DNA from: Balanoglossus misakiensis
Taxonomy: Eukaryota > Hemichordata
Direction of reading: 5' to 3'
DNA: 64,000 nt
Assembly (NCBI GenBank): GCA_040954595.2
Contig: CM082588.2
Coordinates: 9,362,001-9,426,000, forward strand
Shown here: in pieces, positions 32,701 through 46,788 of the stretch
How positions within the stretch are numbered: position 1 is the first letter of the stretch
How the letters are laid out: every line of letters begins with the position of its first letter
Program-made: the position numbers and the translations under genes
Notes under the pieces: model-generated
Seen by the model: the letters and a program-made list of their open reading frames with translations, nothing else
Told to the model about the DNA's origin: nothing
Databases searched by the model: none

Positions 32701-35700
32701 GAATCATTTTTCTGCATATCTAATTCCAGGCTAACCAATAGGGCTATAAGTTTGGTTTTTGATGTATGTGGATTTGTATGTGATCAAAAAATTTTGCTAC
32801 TTTTCATGACCCCTTTGACCTCTGGTGACCTCATTAAATATGCGCATACCTAATTAATGATGGACCAATAGATCAAGAGGTTTTGTTTTTGTTATACATG
32901 GACCAGTATGGGGTCAAAATATTTTGCCCAAATGTTGGGTGACCTCGGGTGACCTTTGACCTACTTTTCCATATCTCGACATCCACAGCAGATACAGCCT
33001 TGGTGTTTGGAGGAATGGGGCCATAATGAAAAGCCAAAGTTTTGGGTCACCTGTGACACCTGTTTAACTCATTATTTATGTGCATACCTAATTCCGGGCT
33101 AACCAAAAGGGCTAGAGGTCTGGTTTTTGTTGGACATGGACCACTATGGGTCAAAATTTTCTGCCAAAATTGTGGGTGACCTCTGACCTACTTAACACTA
33201 TATCAACACCAAACAAAGATATAACCTTGATATTTCATGGGATAAAACACAGCATTATGTTTCTACTCATTAATTATATGCATATCTAATAATCAGATCA
33301 GATAATAGAGCTTGGGCCCGGACAATGCTGCTTGCAGCTTTAATTACGGGCCCAAGCCAAGCCAGGCTTGGGCCCGTATTGGTTTCGTTGGAGTTTTTAG
33401 GGCCCAAGCGCATACCAGCGCTTGGGCCCTATTGGTTTCGTTGGGGTTTTTCAGTCTTTCTTTCTTTCCTTCTTTATTCTTGGTTCCATTTTTCGGCCAC
33501 CTAAATCTCAAAAACTGCAGCACCAACCAGGCTGAAACTTGGTAGGCAGATAGGGGCCAATGAGTAGATGTGCAGTGGCTCGTGAATATTTAATTAGTCA
33601 CGTGACCTGGCGGCCATATTGGATTTTCTGAAAAAAATGCAAATCTCAGATCTCAGAAACTACAAGTCAGATTGACTTCAAATTTGGTGTGCAGCTAGTA
33701 TACCTTATGCCCATCATTTTTGTAATTGAATATTATGCTGTCAATGTTGCAGTTTTTTTGCTACAGTTGTTTTTCTGAAATCTGGTCAAATTTTCAAAAA
33801 TCTTCTTCTCCAGAACCGGCGATAACCGAGTCACGCCATTTGGGGTATGTGGTCACCTAACTGATGTCTATCAAGTTTGCGAAGATCATTGTGATTGGTC
33901 GAAGATTATGGCGGCCATATTGGATTTTCGAAAAACCATAGTAAAACTTCAAAAATCTTCTTCTCCAGAACGGGCGATAACCGAGTCACAAGATTTCGTG
34001 TGTGTGGTCATTAAACAGATGTCTATCAAGTTTGCGAAGGGGAATGTGATTGGTCGAAGATTATGGCGGCCATATTGGATTTTGTGAAAATCGATTAAAA
34101 AGTAAAAATTCCCTTTCTAGCCTAAACATTGATAGCACAGAAATTCTTTTTATGGATATGAATCATCATATGACAAGAATTAGCTATAAATATTTTGGTA
34201 ATTTTGGCAATGACCTTTGACCTACTTTTGACGCATCATTTTTCTGCATATCTAATTCCAGGCTAACCAATAGGGCTATAAGTTTGGTTTTTGATGTATG
34301 TGGATTTGTATGTGATCAAAAAATTTTGCTACTTTTCATGACCTCTGCTGACCTCATTAAATATGCACATTCCTAATTAATGATGAACCAATAGACCTAG
34401 AGGTTTTGTTTTTGTTATACATGGACCAGTATGGGGTCAAAATATTTTGCCCAAATGTTGGGTGACCTTGGGTGACCTTTGACCTACTTTTGCATATCTC
34501 GACATCCACAGCAGATACAGCCTTGGCGTTTGGAGGCATAGGGCCATAATTAAAAGCCAAAGTTTTGGGTCACCTGTGACACCTGCTTAACTCATTATTT
34601 ATGTGAATACCTAATTCCAGGCTAACCAAAAGGGCTAGAGGTCTGGCTTTTGTTGAACATGGACCACTATGGGTCAAAATGTTCTGCCAAAATTGTGGGT
34701 GACCCCTGGGTGACCTTTGACCTACTTAAGACTATATCAGCACCAAACAGATATAACCTTGATATTTCATGCGATAAAACACAGCATTATGTTTCTACTC
34801 ATTAATAATGTGCATATCTAATAATCAGATCAGATAATAGAGCTTGGGCCCGGACAATGCTGCTTGCAGCTTTAATTCTTTCTTTATTCTTATGTCAATC
34901 TTTGCTCTCCTAGATCTCTGAAACGGCTACAGGTACACTTCTCAAACTTGCTACAGTGGTCAAGGTCAATGAGTAGATGTGCAGTGGCTTGTGAATATTT
35001 AATTAGTCACATGACCTGGCGGCCATATTGGATTTTCTGAAAATCTTTAAATGGCTTCTTCTCAAAAACCACAGGGCCAATCAAGTTCAAATTTGGTGTA
35101 TGGTACACATGTCCTCTGCCCTTCAAAGTTTGACAATAAAATCCTGAGCGGTCACGTGACTTTGGCCGCCATATTGGATTTTCGAAAAAGTACAGTAAAA
35201 TCTTCAAAAATCTTCTTCTCCAGAACCGGCAATAACCGAGTCATGGGATTTAGGGTATGACATCACCTAACTGATGTCTATCAAGTTTGCGAAGAGCGTT
35301 GTGATTGGTCGAAGATTATGGCGGCCATATTGGATTTTGTAAAAACCAGCGAAAATTAAGAAATCATTTTTCTAGTCTAAAAATAGATAGCATACAAATT
35401 CTTTTTATGGATATGAGTCGTGATATGACTAGAATATGTTGCAAATATTTTGGAAATTTTCACATGACCTTTGACCTACTTTTTTAAGAACCTGCATATA
35501 TGCATATATAGCTCATACTACGTGTTCTAAATGTACCAGAGTTCTGATTTTTGTGCACATTGGTACCATCCCTGCCAGGACCTACCCCAAATATTTTGGT
35601 AATTTTGGCAATGACCTTTGACCTACTTTTGACACATCATTTTTTACTGCATATCTAATTACAGGCTAACCTATAGGGCTATGATTTTGGTTTTTGATGT

Positions 35701-38700
35701 ATGTGGATTTGTATGTGATCAAAAAATTTCGCTACTTTTCATGACCCCTTTGACCTCTGCTGACCTCATTAAATATGTGCATACCTAATTACAGATGAAC
35801 CAATAGACCTAGAGGTTTGGTTTCTGTTGGACATGGACCAGTATTGGGTCGAAAATTTTTGCCCAAATTTTGGGTGACCTCGGGTGACCTTTGACCTACT
35901 TTTGCATATCTCGACATCCACAGCAGATACAGCCTTGGCGTTTGAAGGTATGGGGCCATAATGAAAAGCCAAAGTTTTGGGTCACCTGTGACACCTGCTT
36001 AACTCATTATTTATGTGCATACCTAATTCCGGGCTAACCAAAAGGGCTAGAGGTCTGGTTTTTGTTGGACATGGACCACTATGGGTCAACATTTTCTGCC
36101 CAAATTTTGGGTGACCTTACTTGACCTTTGACCTACTTAACACTATATCAGCACCAAACATAGATATAACCTTGATATTTCTTGGGATAAAACACAGCAT
36201 TATGTTTCTACTCATTAATTATGTGCATATCTAATAATCTGATCAGATAATAGAGCTTGGGCCCGGACAATGCTGCTTGCAGCTTTAATTCTTTCTTTCT
36301 TTCTTTCTTTATTCTTGTGTCAATTCTTTGGGCAACGAGATCTCAGACACCGCTGCAGGTACACTTCTCAAACTTGCTACAGTGGTCAAGGTCAATGAGT
36401 AGATGTGCAGTGACTTGTGAATACTTAATTAGTCACGTGACCTGGCGGCCATATTGGATTTTCTGAAAAAAATCAAATCTCAGATCTCAGAAACTACAAG
36501 TCAGATCGACTTCAAATTTGGCATGCAGGTAGACTACCTTCTACCCATCATTTGTGTAATTGGAAATTTTGCTGTCAATGTTGCAGTTTTTTTGCTACAG
36601 TTGTTTTTCTCAAATCTGGCTTAAATTTCAAAAATCTTCTTCTCCAGAACCAGTGATAACCGAGACACGGGGTTTGGGGTATGTGGTCACCTAACTGATG
36701 TCTATCAAGTTTGCGAAGATCATTGTGATTGGTTGAAGATTATGGCGGCCATATTGGATTTTCGAAAAACCATAGTAAAACTGCAAAAATCTTCTTCTCC
36801 AGAACGACCGATGACTGAGTCGCAAGATTCGGGGAGTATGGTCACTACACTGATGTCTATCAAGTTTGCAAAGAGCATTGTGATTGGTCGAAGATTATGG
36901 CGGCCATATTGGATTTTGTAAAAAGCAGTGACAAATTGAAATTCCTTTTTCTAGTCTAAAAATTGATAGCATACAAATTCTTTTTATGGATATCAGTCGT
37001 CATGTGACTAAAATATGCTACAATTTTTTGGTGATTTTTCACATGACCTTTGACCTACTTATCATGCGTTATTATTTCTGCATATCTAATTCCAGGCTAA
37101 CCTATAGGGCTAGAGGTTTGGTTTTTGATGAATGTGGATTAGTGTGTGATCAAAATATTTTGCTACTTTTCATGACCCCTTTGACCTCTGCTGACCTCAT
37201 TAATTATGTGCATAGCTAATTTCAGGCGAACCAATAGAGCTAGAGGTTTGATTTTTGTTGGACATGGACCAGTATGGGATCAAAATTTTTGCCCAAATTT
37301 TGGGTGACCTCTGGTGACCTTTGACCTACTTTCGCATATCTCAGCATCCAGAGCAGATACAGCCATGGCATTTGGCAGGATGGGACCAAAATGTAAAGCA
37401 CATTTTTTGGTCACCTGTTACACCTGCTGACCTCATTAAATATGCACATACCTAATTACAGGCGAACCAATAGAGCTAGAGTTTTGGTTTTTGTTGGACA
37501 TGGACCAGTATGGGTAAAAAAAAAATTGCCCAAATGTTGGGTGACCTCAGGTGACCTTTGACCTACTTCACCCTATTTCAGCAGCAAAAATACATACGTC
37601 CTTCTTATGTCATGAGATAATACACCCGATAGAAAATTATATTTCTTCTCATTCATACTGTGCATATATAATTCGAGATCAGCGCTTGGGCCCGACAATG
37701 CTGCTTGCAGCTTTAATCTTTCTTTATTCTTGGCTCACTTCTTTGTCGCTCTAGATCTCAGACACCACTGCAGGTACAGTTCTCAAACTTGCTACAGTGG
37801 TCAAGGTCAATGAGTAGTAGTGCATTGAACCCATGAATTTTTAATTAGTCACATGACCTGGCGGCCATCTTGGATTTTCTGAAAAAATGCAAATCTCAGA
37901 TCTCAGAAACTACAAGTCAGATCGACTTCAAATTTGGCGTGCAGGTAGACTACCTTCTGGCAATCATTTTTGTAATTGGAAATTATGCTGTCAATGTTGC
38001 AGTTTTTTTGCTACAATTTTTTTTCTGAAATCTGGCTTAAATTTCAAAAATCTTCTTCTCCAGAACCGGTGATAACCGAGACACGGGGTTTGGGGTATGT
38101 GGTCACCTAACTGATGTCTATCAAGTTTGCGAAGATCATTGTGATTGGTCGAAGATTATGGCGGCCATATTGGATTTTCGAAAAACCCTAGTAAAATTTC
38201 AAAAATCTTCTTCTCGAGAACCGGCGATAACCGAGTCACAAGATTTGGTGTGTGTGGTCATTCAACAGATGTCTATCAAGTTTGCGAAGAGGAATGTGAT
38301 TGGTCGAAGATTATGGCGGCCATATTGGATTTTGTGAAAAACGATTAAAAAGTAAAAATTCCCTTTCTAGCCTAAAAATTGATAGCGCAGAAATTCTTTT
38401 TATGGATATGAATCATCATATAACAAGAATAAGCTATAAATATTTTGGTAATTTTGGCAATGACCTTTGACCTATTTTTGACGCATCAATTTTCTGCATA
38501 TCTAATTCCAGGCTAATCAATAGGGCTATAAGTTTGGTTTTTGATGTATGTGGATTTGTGTGTGATCAAAAAATGTTGCTACTTTTCATGACCCATTTTT
38601 GGGTCACCTGTGACACCTGCTGACCTCATTAAATATGCACATACCTAATTACAGATGAACCAATAGACCTAGAGATTTTGTTTTGGTTATACATGGACCA

Positions 38701-41700
38701 GTATGGGGTCAAAATATTTTGCCCAAATGTTGGGTGACCTCGGATGACCTTTGACCTACTTTGGCATATCTTGACATCCACAGCAGATACAGCCTTGGCG
38801 TTTGGAGGTATAGGGCCATAATGAAAAGCCAAAGTTTTGGGTCACCTGTGACACCTGCTTAACTCATTATTTATGTGCATACCTAATTCCGGGCTAACCA
38901 AAAGGGCTAGAGCTCTGGTTTTTGTTGGACATGGACCACTATGGGTCAAAATATTCTGCCCAAATTTTGGGTGACCTCTGGGTGACCTTTGACCTACTTA
39001 ACACTATGTCAACACCAAACCTAGATATAACCTTGATATTTCATGGGATAAAACACAGCATTATGTTTCTACTCATTAATAATGTGCATAACTAATAATC
39101 AGATCAGATAATAGAGCTTGGGCCCGGACAATGCTGCTTGCAGCTTTAATTAGGGCCCAAGCGCAAGCAAGCGCTTGGGCCCTATTGGTTTCGTTGGGGT
39201 TTTTCTGTCTTTCCTTCTTTCTTTCTTTCTTTATTCTTCTGTCATTTCTTTGTCGCTCTAGATCTCAGACACCACTGCAGGTACAGTTCTCAAACTTGCT
39301 ACAGTGGTCAAGGTCAATGAGTAGTCGTGCATTGAACCCATGAATTTTTAATTAGTCACATGACCTGGCGGCCATCTTGGATTTTCTGAAAAAATGCAAA
39401 TCTCAGATCTCAGAAACTACAAGTCAGATCGACTTCAAATTTGGCGTGCAGGTAGACTACCTTCTGATAAACATTTTTGTAATTGGAAATTATGCTGTCA
39501 ATGTTGCAGTTTTTTTGCTACAATTTTTTTTCTGAAATCTCGCTTAAATTTCAAAAATCTTCTTCTCCAGAACCGGTGATAACCGAGACACGGGGTTTGG
39601 GATATGTGGTGACCTAACTAATGTCTATCAAGTTTGCGGAGATCATTGTGATTGGTCGAAGATTATGGCAGCCATATTGGATTTTCGAAAAACCCTAGTA
39701 AAATTTCAAAATTCTTCTTCTCGAGAACCGGCAATAACCGAGTCACAAGATTTTGTGTGTGTGGTCATTCAACAGATGTCTATTAAGTTTGCGAAGAGGA
39801 ATGTGATTGGTCGAAGATTATGGCGGCCATATTGGATTTTGTGAAAAACAATTTAAAAGTAAAAATTCCCTTTCTAGCCTAAAAATTTATAGCACAGAAA
39901 TTCTTTTTATGGATATGAATCATCATATGACAAGAATAAGCTATAAATATTTTGGTAATTTTGGCAATGACCTTTGACCTACTTTTGACGCATCATTTTT
40001 CTGCATATCTAATTCCAGGCTAACCAAAAGGGCTATAAGTTTGTTTTTTGATGTATGTTGATTTGTATGTGATCAAAAAATTTTGCTACTTTTCATGACT
40101 CCTTTGACCTCTGCTGACCTCATTAAATATGTGCATAGCTAATTACAGGCGAACCAATAGAGCTAGAGGTTTGGTTTTTGTTGGACATGGACCAGTATGG
40201 GATCAAAAATTTTTGCCCAAATGTTGGGTGACCTCTGGTGACCTTTGACCTACTTTCGCATATCTCAGCATCCAGAGCAGATACAGCCATGGCATTTGGA
40301 GGTATGGGGCCATAATGAAAAGCCAAAGTTTTGGGTCACCTGTGACACCTGCTTTACTCATTATTTATGTGCATACCTAATTCCGGGCTAACCAAAATGG
40401 CTAGAGGTCTGGTTTTTGTTGGACATGTACCACTATGGGTCAAAATTTTCTGCCCAAATTTTGGATGACCTCAGATGACCTTTGACCTACTTTTGCATAT
40501 CTCAGCATCCAAAGCAGGTACAGCCTTGGCATTTGGCGGTATGGGGCCATAATGAAAAGCCAAAGTTTTGGGTCACCTGTGACACCTGCTTTACTCATTA
40601 TTTATGTGCATACCTAATTCCGGGCTAACCAAAAAGGGCTAGAGGTCTGGTTTTCGTTGGACATGGACCACTATGGGTCAAAATTATCTGCCCAAATTGT
40701 GGATGACCTCAGATGACCTTTGACCTACTTTTGCACTATATCAGCACCAAACATAGATATAACCTTGATATTTCATGGGATAAAACACAGCATTATGTCT
40801 CTACTCATTAATTATGTGCATATCTAATAATCAGATCAGATAATAGAGCTTGGGCCCGGACAATGCTGCTTGCAGCTTTAATTCTTTATTATTCTTCTTC
40901 TTCTTCTTCTTCTTCCGAGAAATTCGGCCAGGTAGATCTGGAAAACCGCAGCACCTAGGGGGCTGAAACTTGGTAGGGTGATAGGGGCCAATGAGTAGAC
41001 GTGCAGTGGCCTGTGAATATTTAATTAGTCATGTGACCTGGCGGCCATATTGGATTTCCTGAAAACCGTTAAATGAGTCCTTCTCAAAAACTACAGGGCC
41101 GATCGAGTTCAAATTTGGTGTGCAGGTAGCCTACCTTCTGCCCATCATTTTACCCCATTGAAATCATGACGTCATACATAAAGTTTTTTTGCTACAATTG
41201 TTTTTCTGAAAAACTACTTCAAACTTTAAAAATCTTCTTCTCCAGAACCAGCGGTTACCGAGTCTCGGGATTTGGGATATGTGGTCACCTAACCTATGTC
41301 TATCAAGTTTGCGAAGCGCACTGTGATTGGTCGATCATTATGGCGGCCATGTTGGATTTTCGGAAAACCATTGAAAAATGAAAATTCTGTTTTGTAGCCA
41401 AAATGTTGACAGCACGGAAATTCTTTTTTTGGATATGAGTCATCATATGACCGGAAGTAGTCACAATTTTTCGGGGCAATTTTCACATGACCTTTGACCC
41501 AGTTTTAAAACAACTAATTATATATGCATATTCCCCATACCTCCTCTTGTAAAAGCACCACAGTCATGAATTTTGTGGACATGGGTACCAATGCTGCCAG
41601 GACATGACACAAATATTTTGGTAATTTTGGCAATGACCTTTGACCTATTTCTGTAACATCATTTTTCTGCATATCTAATTCCATGCTACCCAATAGGGCT

Positions 41701-42105
41701 AGAGGTCTGGTATTGGTTGGACATCGCCCAGTCTGGGGTCAAAATTTTATGCCCTAATTTTGGGTGACCTTGGGTGACCTTTGATCTACTTTCCCATATC
41801 TCAGCATCCAGAGCAGTTAGAGCCCTGGCTTTTATGGGTATTGAGCACATAATGGAGTCTTACACAAGACCTCATTAATTATGTGCATACCTAATTTCAG
41901 GCGAACCAATAGGGCTAGGGGTCTCGTTTTTTGTTGGATCTAGACTAGTATGGGGTCCAATTTTTTTGCCCAAATTTGGGTTGACCTCAGGTGACCTTTG
42001 ACCTACTTTCCCATATCTTGGTATCCCCAGCAGATACAGCCGTGGCATTTGCTGGTCACCATGGGAACCGCTTGTGCCCCGCCAACGCTGCTTGCAGCTT
42101 TAATT

Positions 42106-45100
42106 AATCCTTATTTTTATTAGAAATTTCAAATCAAACATGAGATCGTGTCCTTTACAGTATTTTCAAAGTTTTGGCAAATACATAAATAAAATGTTTC
42201 TTGTGTTTCAATGGGTAAACTAAAAAAATTAAGTAGTCAGCCACAATTTTATGTTTATTTTATAACTTTCAAACAATTTTGGCTGGCACAAAACAAACAA
42301 AGGGACTGCCACTGAAAGCAAAAATCATGAGGGGTATTTCAAAACTTTTCTTGAAAAAGAACACCTCATTCATAACATGAAATCACATATAGAGTGATTG
42401 TTATATTTATGTTAGTTTTGTTCACATGTGACATGTCAAAAAAACTGAGTTGGTAAATATTAACTGTGGTTATTATATTCAGCTATTACCCTGAAACTAT
42501 TTGAAAGTGCTTGTTACAATTTTAACGCCATTAATCAATGAAAATTGTGGGTAATTCCATTCACTAAATTAGTCACTATCATAATTGATATCCCAATAAC
42601 TCAACCAGTCGACAACAATACCCCATCCACTTTCATCAAAGAGACCCTCCTTATGCAATTCTTTCAGTATTTTGACTCTATGTTGTTGTATATTAATGGA
42701 GTCACTTTAAAGTTGGCGACAGCCAGTCATAGCTGGTTCATATTCCCCACAGACAACTGTTGACCCAAGGAGTTCAGCTACTTTTAGCTTGGACGATTCC
42801 GGTCTTGCTTGTTTTCGTTTGTGGCAACAGGAGTCGGGCAAATCCCTTAATGGACCTGCCTGTAGTACCTGATCTGGGGTATGGTAGTCACTACGAGGTC
42901 GATATTTTGGTAAATAAATGGAAGCTCAAGGGTGACCATCTCGGCCATACTGCAGCGAGTGCCCAGATGTCCTTTGCCGTGCTGAGCTGTGGTTTCAGGG
43001 CCAGTACTTCTGGTAAAAGACTGTTCCTTCTCTGGGATATTTTGTATCAGAAATTCTCGTACTGACGCTGAAGTCCGAAATTTTGACGTTCATCCCAGGA
43101 ACGCTAATCTGCAATAATTGGGATAAAGCATACACTGTATACAGTTGAGCTGGGCTCTCGGTGATTTGGTCCTGTTCATGATCATGACTGAAATCCCATC
43201 AATGGTACCGATCAAATGATTCTTGACCTGTCCCAGTGCGTGATCTTAAATGATCAGGGGCAGGAGCCACATCTTCTGGAAAGCCAGAATCATTGATCGA
43301 ACAGGTACCATTGATCAGAATGTGGGAGTATCAAAGCTCAGATTTCCTTCTTGTATTGGTAGAAGTAAATGTATTGATTAATAAGCAGAGCCATTCTTAG
43401 CTCTTCCATCAAACCAATATATTATGATTTCTGTATGTTTTATGATTTTTTTGTCTTTTGCCTCATTATTGGTAAATCATATTTTCTTTAAGTAATCAGC
43501 CGACTTATGTGAAATTTAGTATGAAGCTTTCTATAGGTGATCTGAGTTACAGTAGTTTCAAATTGTTGCAAAATTTGTAATTTACAATTTTGGAGCAAAT
43601 TTGCTTTTAAGTTTTTAAAAGGCTTAATTTATGGAAGTATGTCACTACTTTTAGTGAACAATTTTTTTCCCAGAATCAGTGGTCTTGTCATTAACTTTTA
43701 GTGGCAAATTGCTTTAAAATTATTTTCTACTATTTCTCACTGAACTTACCCTTGATAGAAATATTTCTATCACAAAGGCACCCAATACAAACATGTTAGA
43801 ATATGCAATAAGAATTTAAGATATCTAAAACATTATGATTATTTTTATGATTTATAATTATGAAAAGAATATCCGACAATTTCTTGAGGTGTAAAGGTTT
43901 TTTTTTCATGACAGGTTGATGACCTGTTCATGTACAAATGCACATTGTGAAGTTCAACACTATCTGAACTTACAAGAATACGTGTGGTATATTATATGCA
44001 TTTGACCTAAAAAATATCCACAGCACCAGAACAAGAAGTGCGTTTGACCAATTGTTTACATCATTGGAGCCAGTCTTTTTTAAGCTGGTTTGCAAGAGCC
44101 TTCTGTAAGACATAGAACACAAGATGAAATAGTGTTATGGTTCGCCGTTGGTCTGTAAGCTGGTTGATGAGTTGAATGCAGAAACTCAACATGCTTTGCT
44201 TTCAGTGATGTTCCTCGATGTGTGGTGTGATGATTATGTAGGCCTCCTCTATGCAGTAAAATAGGACATGTTGTGCTGAACTAAATCTGACTTCCACAAA
44301 GCAATGTACCCTGTTGGTAAAGATTGTTAGCTACCCTAACACTTGTATTAAAGTTGTCTGATGTTGGCCTAAATTTTGTAAACCCAGCAAAAGATAAAAA
44401 ATACTCGCCTTGCTTGTTGTCCTCTTTCCCTGAACGTGAATAAACACACAAAAATAAACATTACTCTGGAAATTTTGTAAGATTATAAGCAATTCACTCT
44501 GTGTCAATGAATAATGGACTCCTGCCATGATCAGTGAACTTGTAAAATACAAATTTGTTTTTAGTAACAATCAAGTCACTATTCCCAATCAAACCAACAC
44601 CCCTTTCAGTATCCTTCGATGTTATATTCTGAATGAATGAAACATTGGCAGGATTTCTATTTTGTCTTAATTGTACTAATTAAGCCATTCATAGAAGATT
44701 TTAAATAGTTTTTCCTTTTTTTTCTGTGACACAAGGTTTACAGGTTTTGATACAAACAGCTATTTTCAAGCATTGCAAATTGTTGTACAGGATTCGCTCG
44801 CTTTTCCTTGCGTATCATAAATTGTGTCTTAGTTTCTGTTCGAACTTGTGATTCTGATCTGTGAAATTGTTTTCCTTCTGCAGTTTTGTGTTTTCATTTC
44901 TCAAGCCTGTGACTTCTTCATAAAGTTCATTTTGATGTCAAAGCAACTAAGGCTTCATCATAATAAGATACCCTGTGTTGCACATCATCAATGTCTTCAA
45001 TCCACACGGCTACACCAAACTTTTCACATGTCAAAATACACAAACGAACACTTACTTATTCATACAATGTATTAATTTAATGCTTTATTTCCCTGCATAC

Positions 45101-46788
45101 TGGTACATATAAAATACTCTCTAGATTAATGATTACATATAAAAAATTTGTTTAGTCTGTAATATGGGTATAATTTATTATGTATGAATTTCTTTTTGTA
45201 CATGATTGGATTTGTTTTACTTGTAAGCAGTCTACACGTTGTCCTTTCACAAATGTGCTGGATACATGCATGTCCGAACATGTTCATGGACCCAAAACAT
45301 TCTACATCCTTTTCAAGACTTTGCAATTATATGGACAAAGTCTATTGATATTAGTAAATTTCTAGAGATCAATACACATATTCCTGTCAGCTGCCACACA
45401 CCTCCTGACGATTCTATAGGCGCTACATGAAATAAAAAAGGGGGTCCGCAAACGTCTTTCATTATACCAGACTTGAATGAGCTCTATTCAAACTTGCCTG
45501 TGGACAGTTAAAGGGAGAAACCATGACAAATGGCTTTCTGGTGGTTGTTTTATATTGTTGGGTGGATTTTATCTTTTCTCTTATATATACCAAGTTTGAA
45601 TGAAATCTCTTCTTGCATAGTGGCTAAATCCTATGCAGCCCAGCTCATTTGCATAACAATGCAAAGTGGAGACCATAACTTTCCACTCAAATTATAAAAT
45701 ATTCAATGACTGACTGATTTCTTTTCTTCAATATAACTAAAAATGAGCTAAAAAATGACTATAGCAACAAATTTTCATATGAAAGCTAAAAAAATTGGCT
45801 TTCAAATGATGCTAAAGTAAAAATAAAAGTAAAATAATTCCATGACACTTTACCTGTGTGAACCTGTTGGAATACTGTTGGGGCGAATTTTAAACTCTTT
45901 TCAGTTTCAGCAACTACAGTTGGATTTCGAGAAAACATAATTATAACAACATACCGGTATATACAGTCTGGTTAGCTTATTTACAATATTCATTAGTGCC
46001 TTTACACTTCTAGCTGTCACACTGGTATTCGGTATATACAGTCTGGTTAGCTTATTTACAATATTCATTAGTGCCTTTACACTTCTAGCTGTCACACTGG
46101 TATTAATGTCCGTAGCCAGTCACCTGAACTGCGTGGTACATGGCAATGCATCTGTCAAAATGGGGGTTTGGTTTCTTGACTTGCCTTTTTCTGTGTCTAA
46201 TAGGCCATTGCCTTTTTCTGTGTCTAATAGGCAAGCGCCGTGTAAACAAACAACCCTCATGCGACTGTGGGTTAGGTCGCGTCGAGGAGGCTGCAGCTGC
46301 AGCCGCAGGTCAAGTCGGTGTGTGTTGTAAATAAACATGGTCAATGCGTCCAGCACGTTTCCATGTCAGTTTCACGCTTACTCATTATAATGCCCCTATC
46401 ATGCCTATCCTAATCCCGGGATCGTAATGTCTTCATGATATGACGGTCCCACTGATATGACAATGCTCGCTTGTATTACTGAGGTTGGGAAGTGGACATG
46501 TATTTTCTAAGGCATGTGAAGAATGCCTTTGAAGACAATATAGAAATGTATTTTTTTCTAGCATTTCAAGTGTTTTTTGTTCATGATCAGTGAGTTTGAT
46601 TAGTCACCAAGAGCATGATTTGATCGTGATGGAAATAAATATGAACCAACATCTGGCAAGAAATGCTGGATTTCATCAATCGATGCTTTGACCGACTGTA
46701 GGTTTGATACAACTTTCCTTCTCTTTTGTGCAGGAGATTTATCATCAGTACTAAAACTAGCACTTGCACCTGGAAATGTACTTTCTCC
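42106..46788. other. mostly non-coding; two weak minus-strand exon candidates
   Basis: No complete gene is seen. Two minus-strand stretches look exon-like. The first is 42569-42704, entered after a TTTAAAG acceptor, encoding 45 residues (including VKILKELHKEGLFDES and DWLSYWDINYDSD) and ending in TAA. The second is 44815-44937, encoding a coiled-coil-like stretch (GLRNENTKLQKENN) ending in TGA. A third minus-strand frame near 42870-43040 reads LSTAKDIWALAAVWPRW. None is recognised, and none links convincingly to the others. Confidence 0.25.
45956..46105. repeat. perfect 75-bp tandem duplication
   Basis: Two copies, 45956-46030 and 46031-46105, each starting GGTATATACAGTCTGG and differing only at the last base. 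A second short tandem duplication, with unit TTGCCTTTTTCTGTGTCTAA, lies near 46180-46232. Confidence 0.85.

Larger units (their letters stand above)
21131..42105 (+). repeat. 21-kb array of 14 tandem long repeat units
   Basis: Fourteen units in direct orientation, each ending AATGCTGCTTGCAGCTTTAAT(T) or a close variant: 21131-22567, 22568-23793, 23794-25221, 25222-26699, 26700-28361, 28362-30256, 30257-31923, 31924-33345, 33346-34877, 34878-36290, 36291-37717, 37718-39151, 39152-40883, 40884-42105. Each unit runs, in order: optional GGGCCC hairpin(s), CTTT-rich tract, a block with the GATCTCAGA motif, two or three roughly 155-bp sub-repeats each holding GGCGGCCATATTGG, several roughly 238-bp sub-repeats each holding TGACCTTTGACCT, then GAGCTTGGGCCC and the shared end. 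Length differences come mainly from sub-repeat number. Short open frames conserved between units follow from the repetition and are not called as genes. Confidence 0.9.

Noticed and set aside
21096-42000. Many 60-100-codon frames repeated in the array on both strands
   Set aside because: They recur because the DNA repeats. They start at arbitrary codons, shift between units, and show no protein-like signature or third-position pattern.
21131-42105. Helitron identity for the array units
   Set aside because: A small hairpin (GCTGCTTGCAGC) lies near the 3' end, but the required CTRR terminus and 5' TC start are not seen.
42760-43065. 101-codon plus-strand frame with a hydrophobic start
   Set aside because: It has no ATG start, and a minus-strand frame over the same DNA looks more protein-like.
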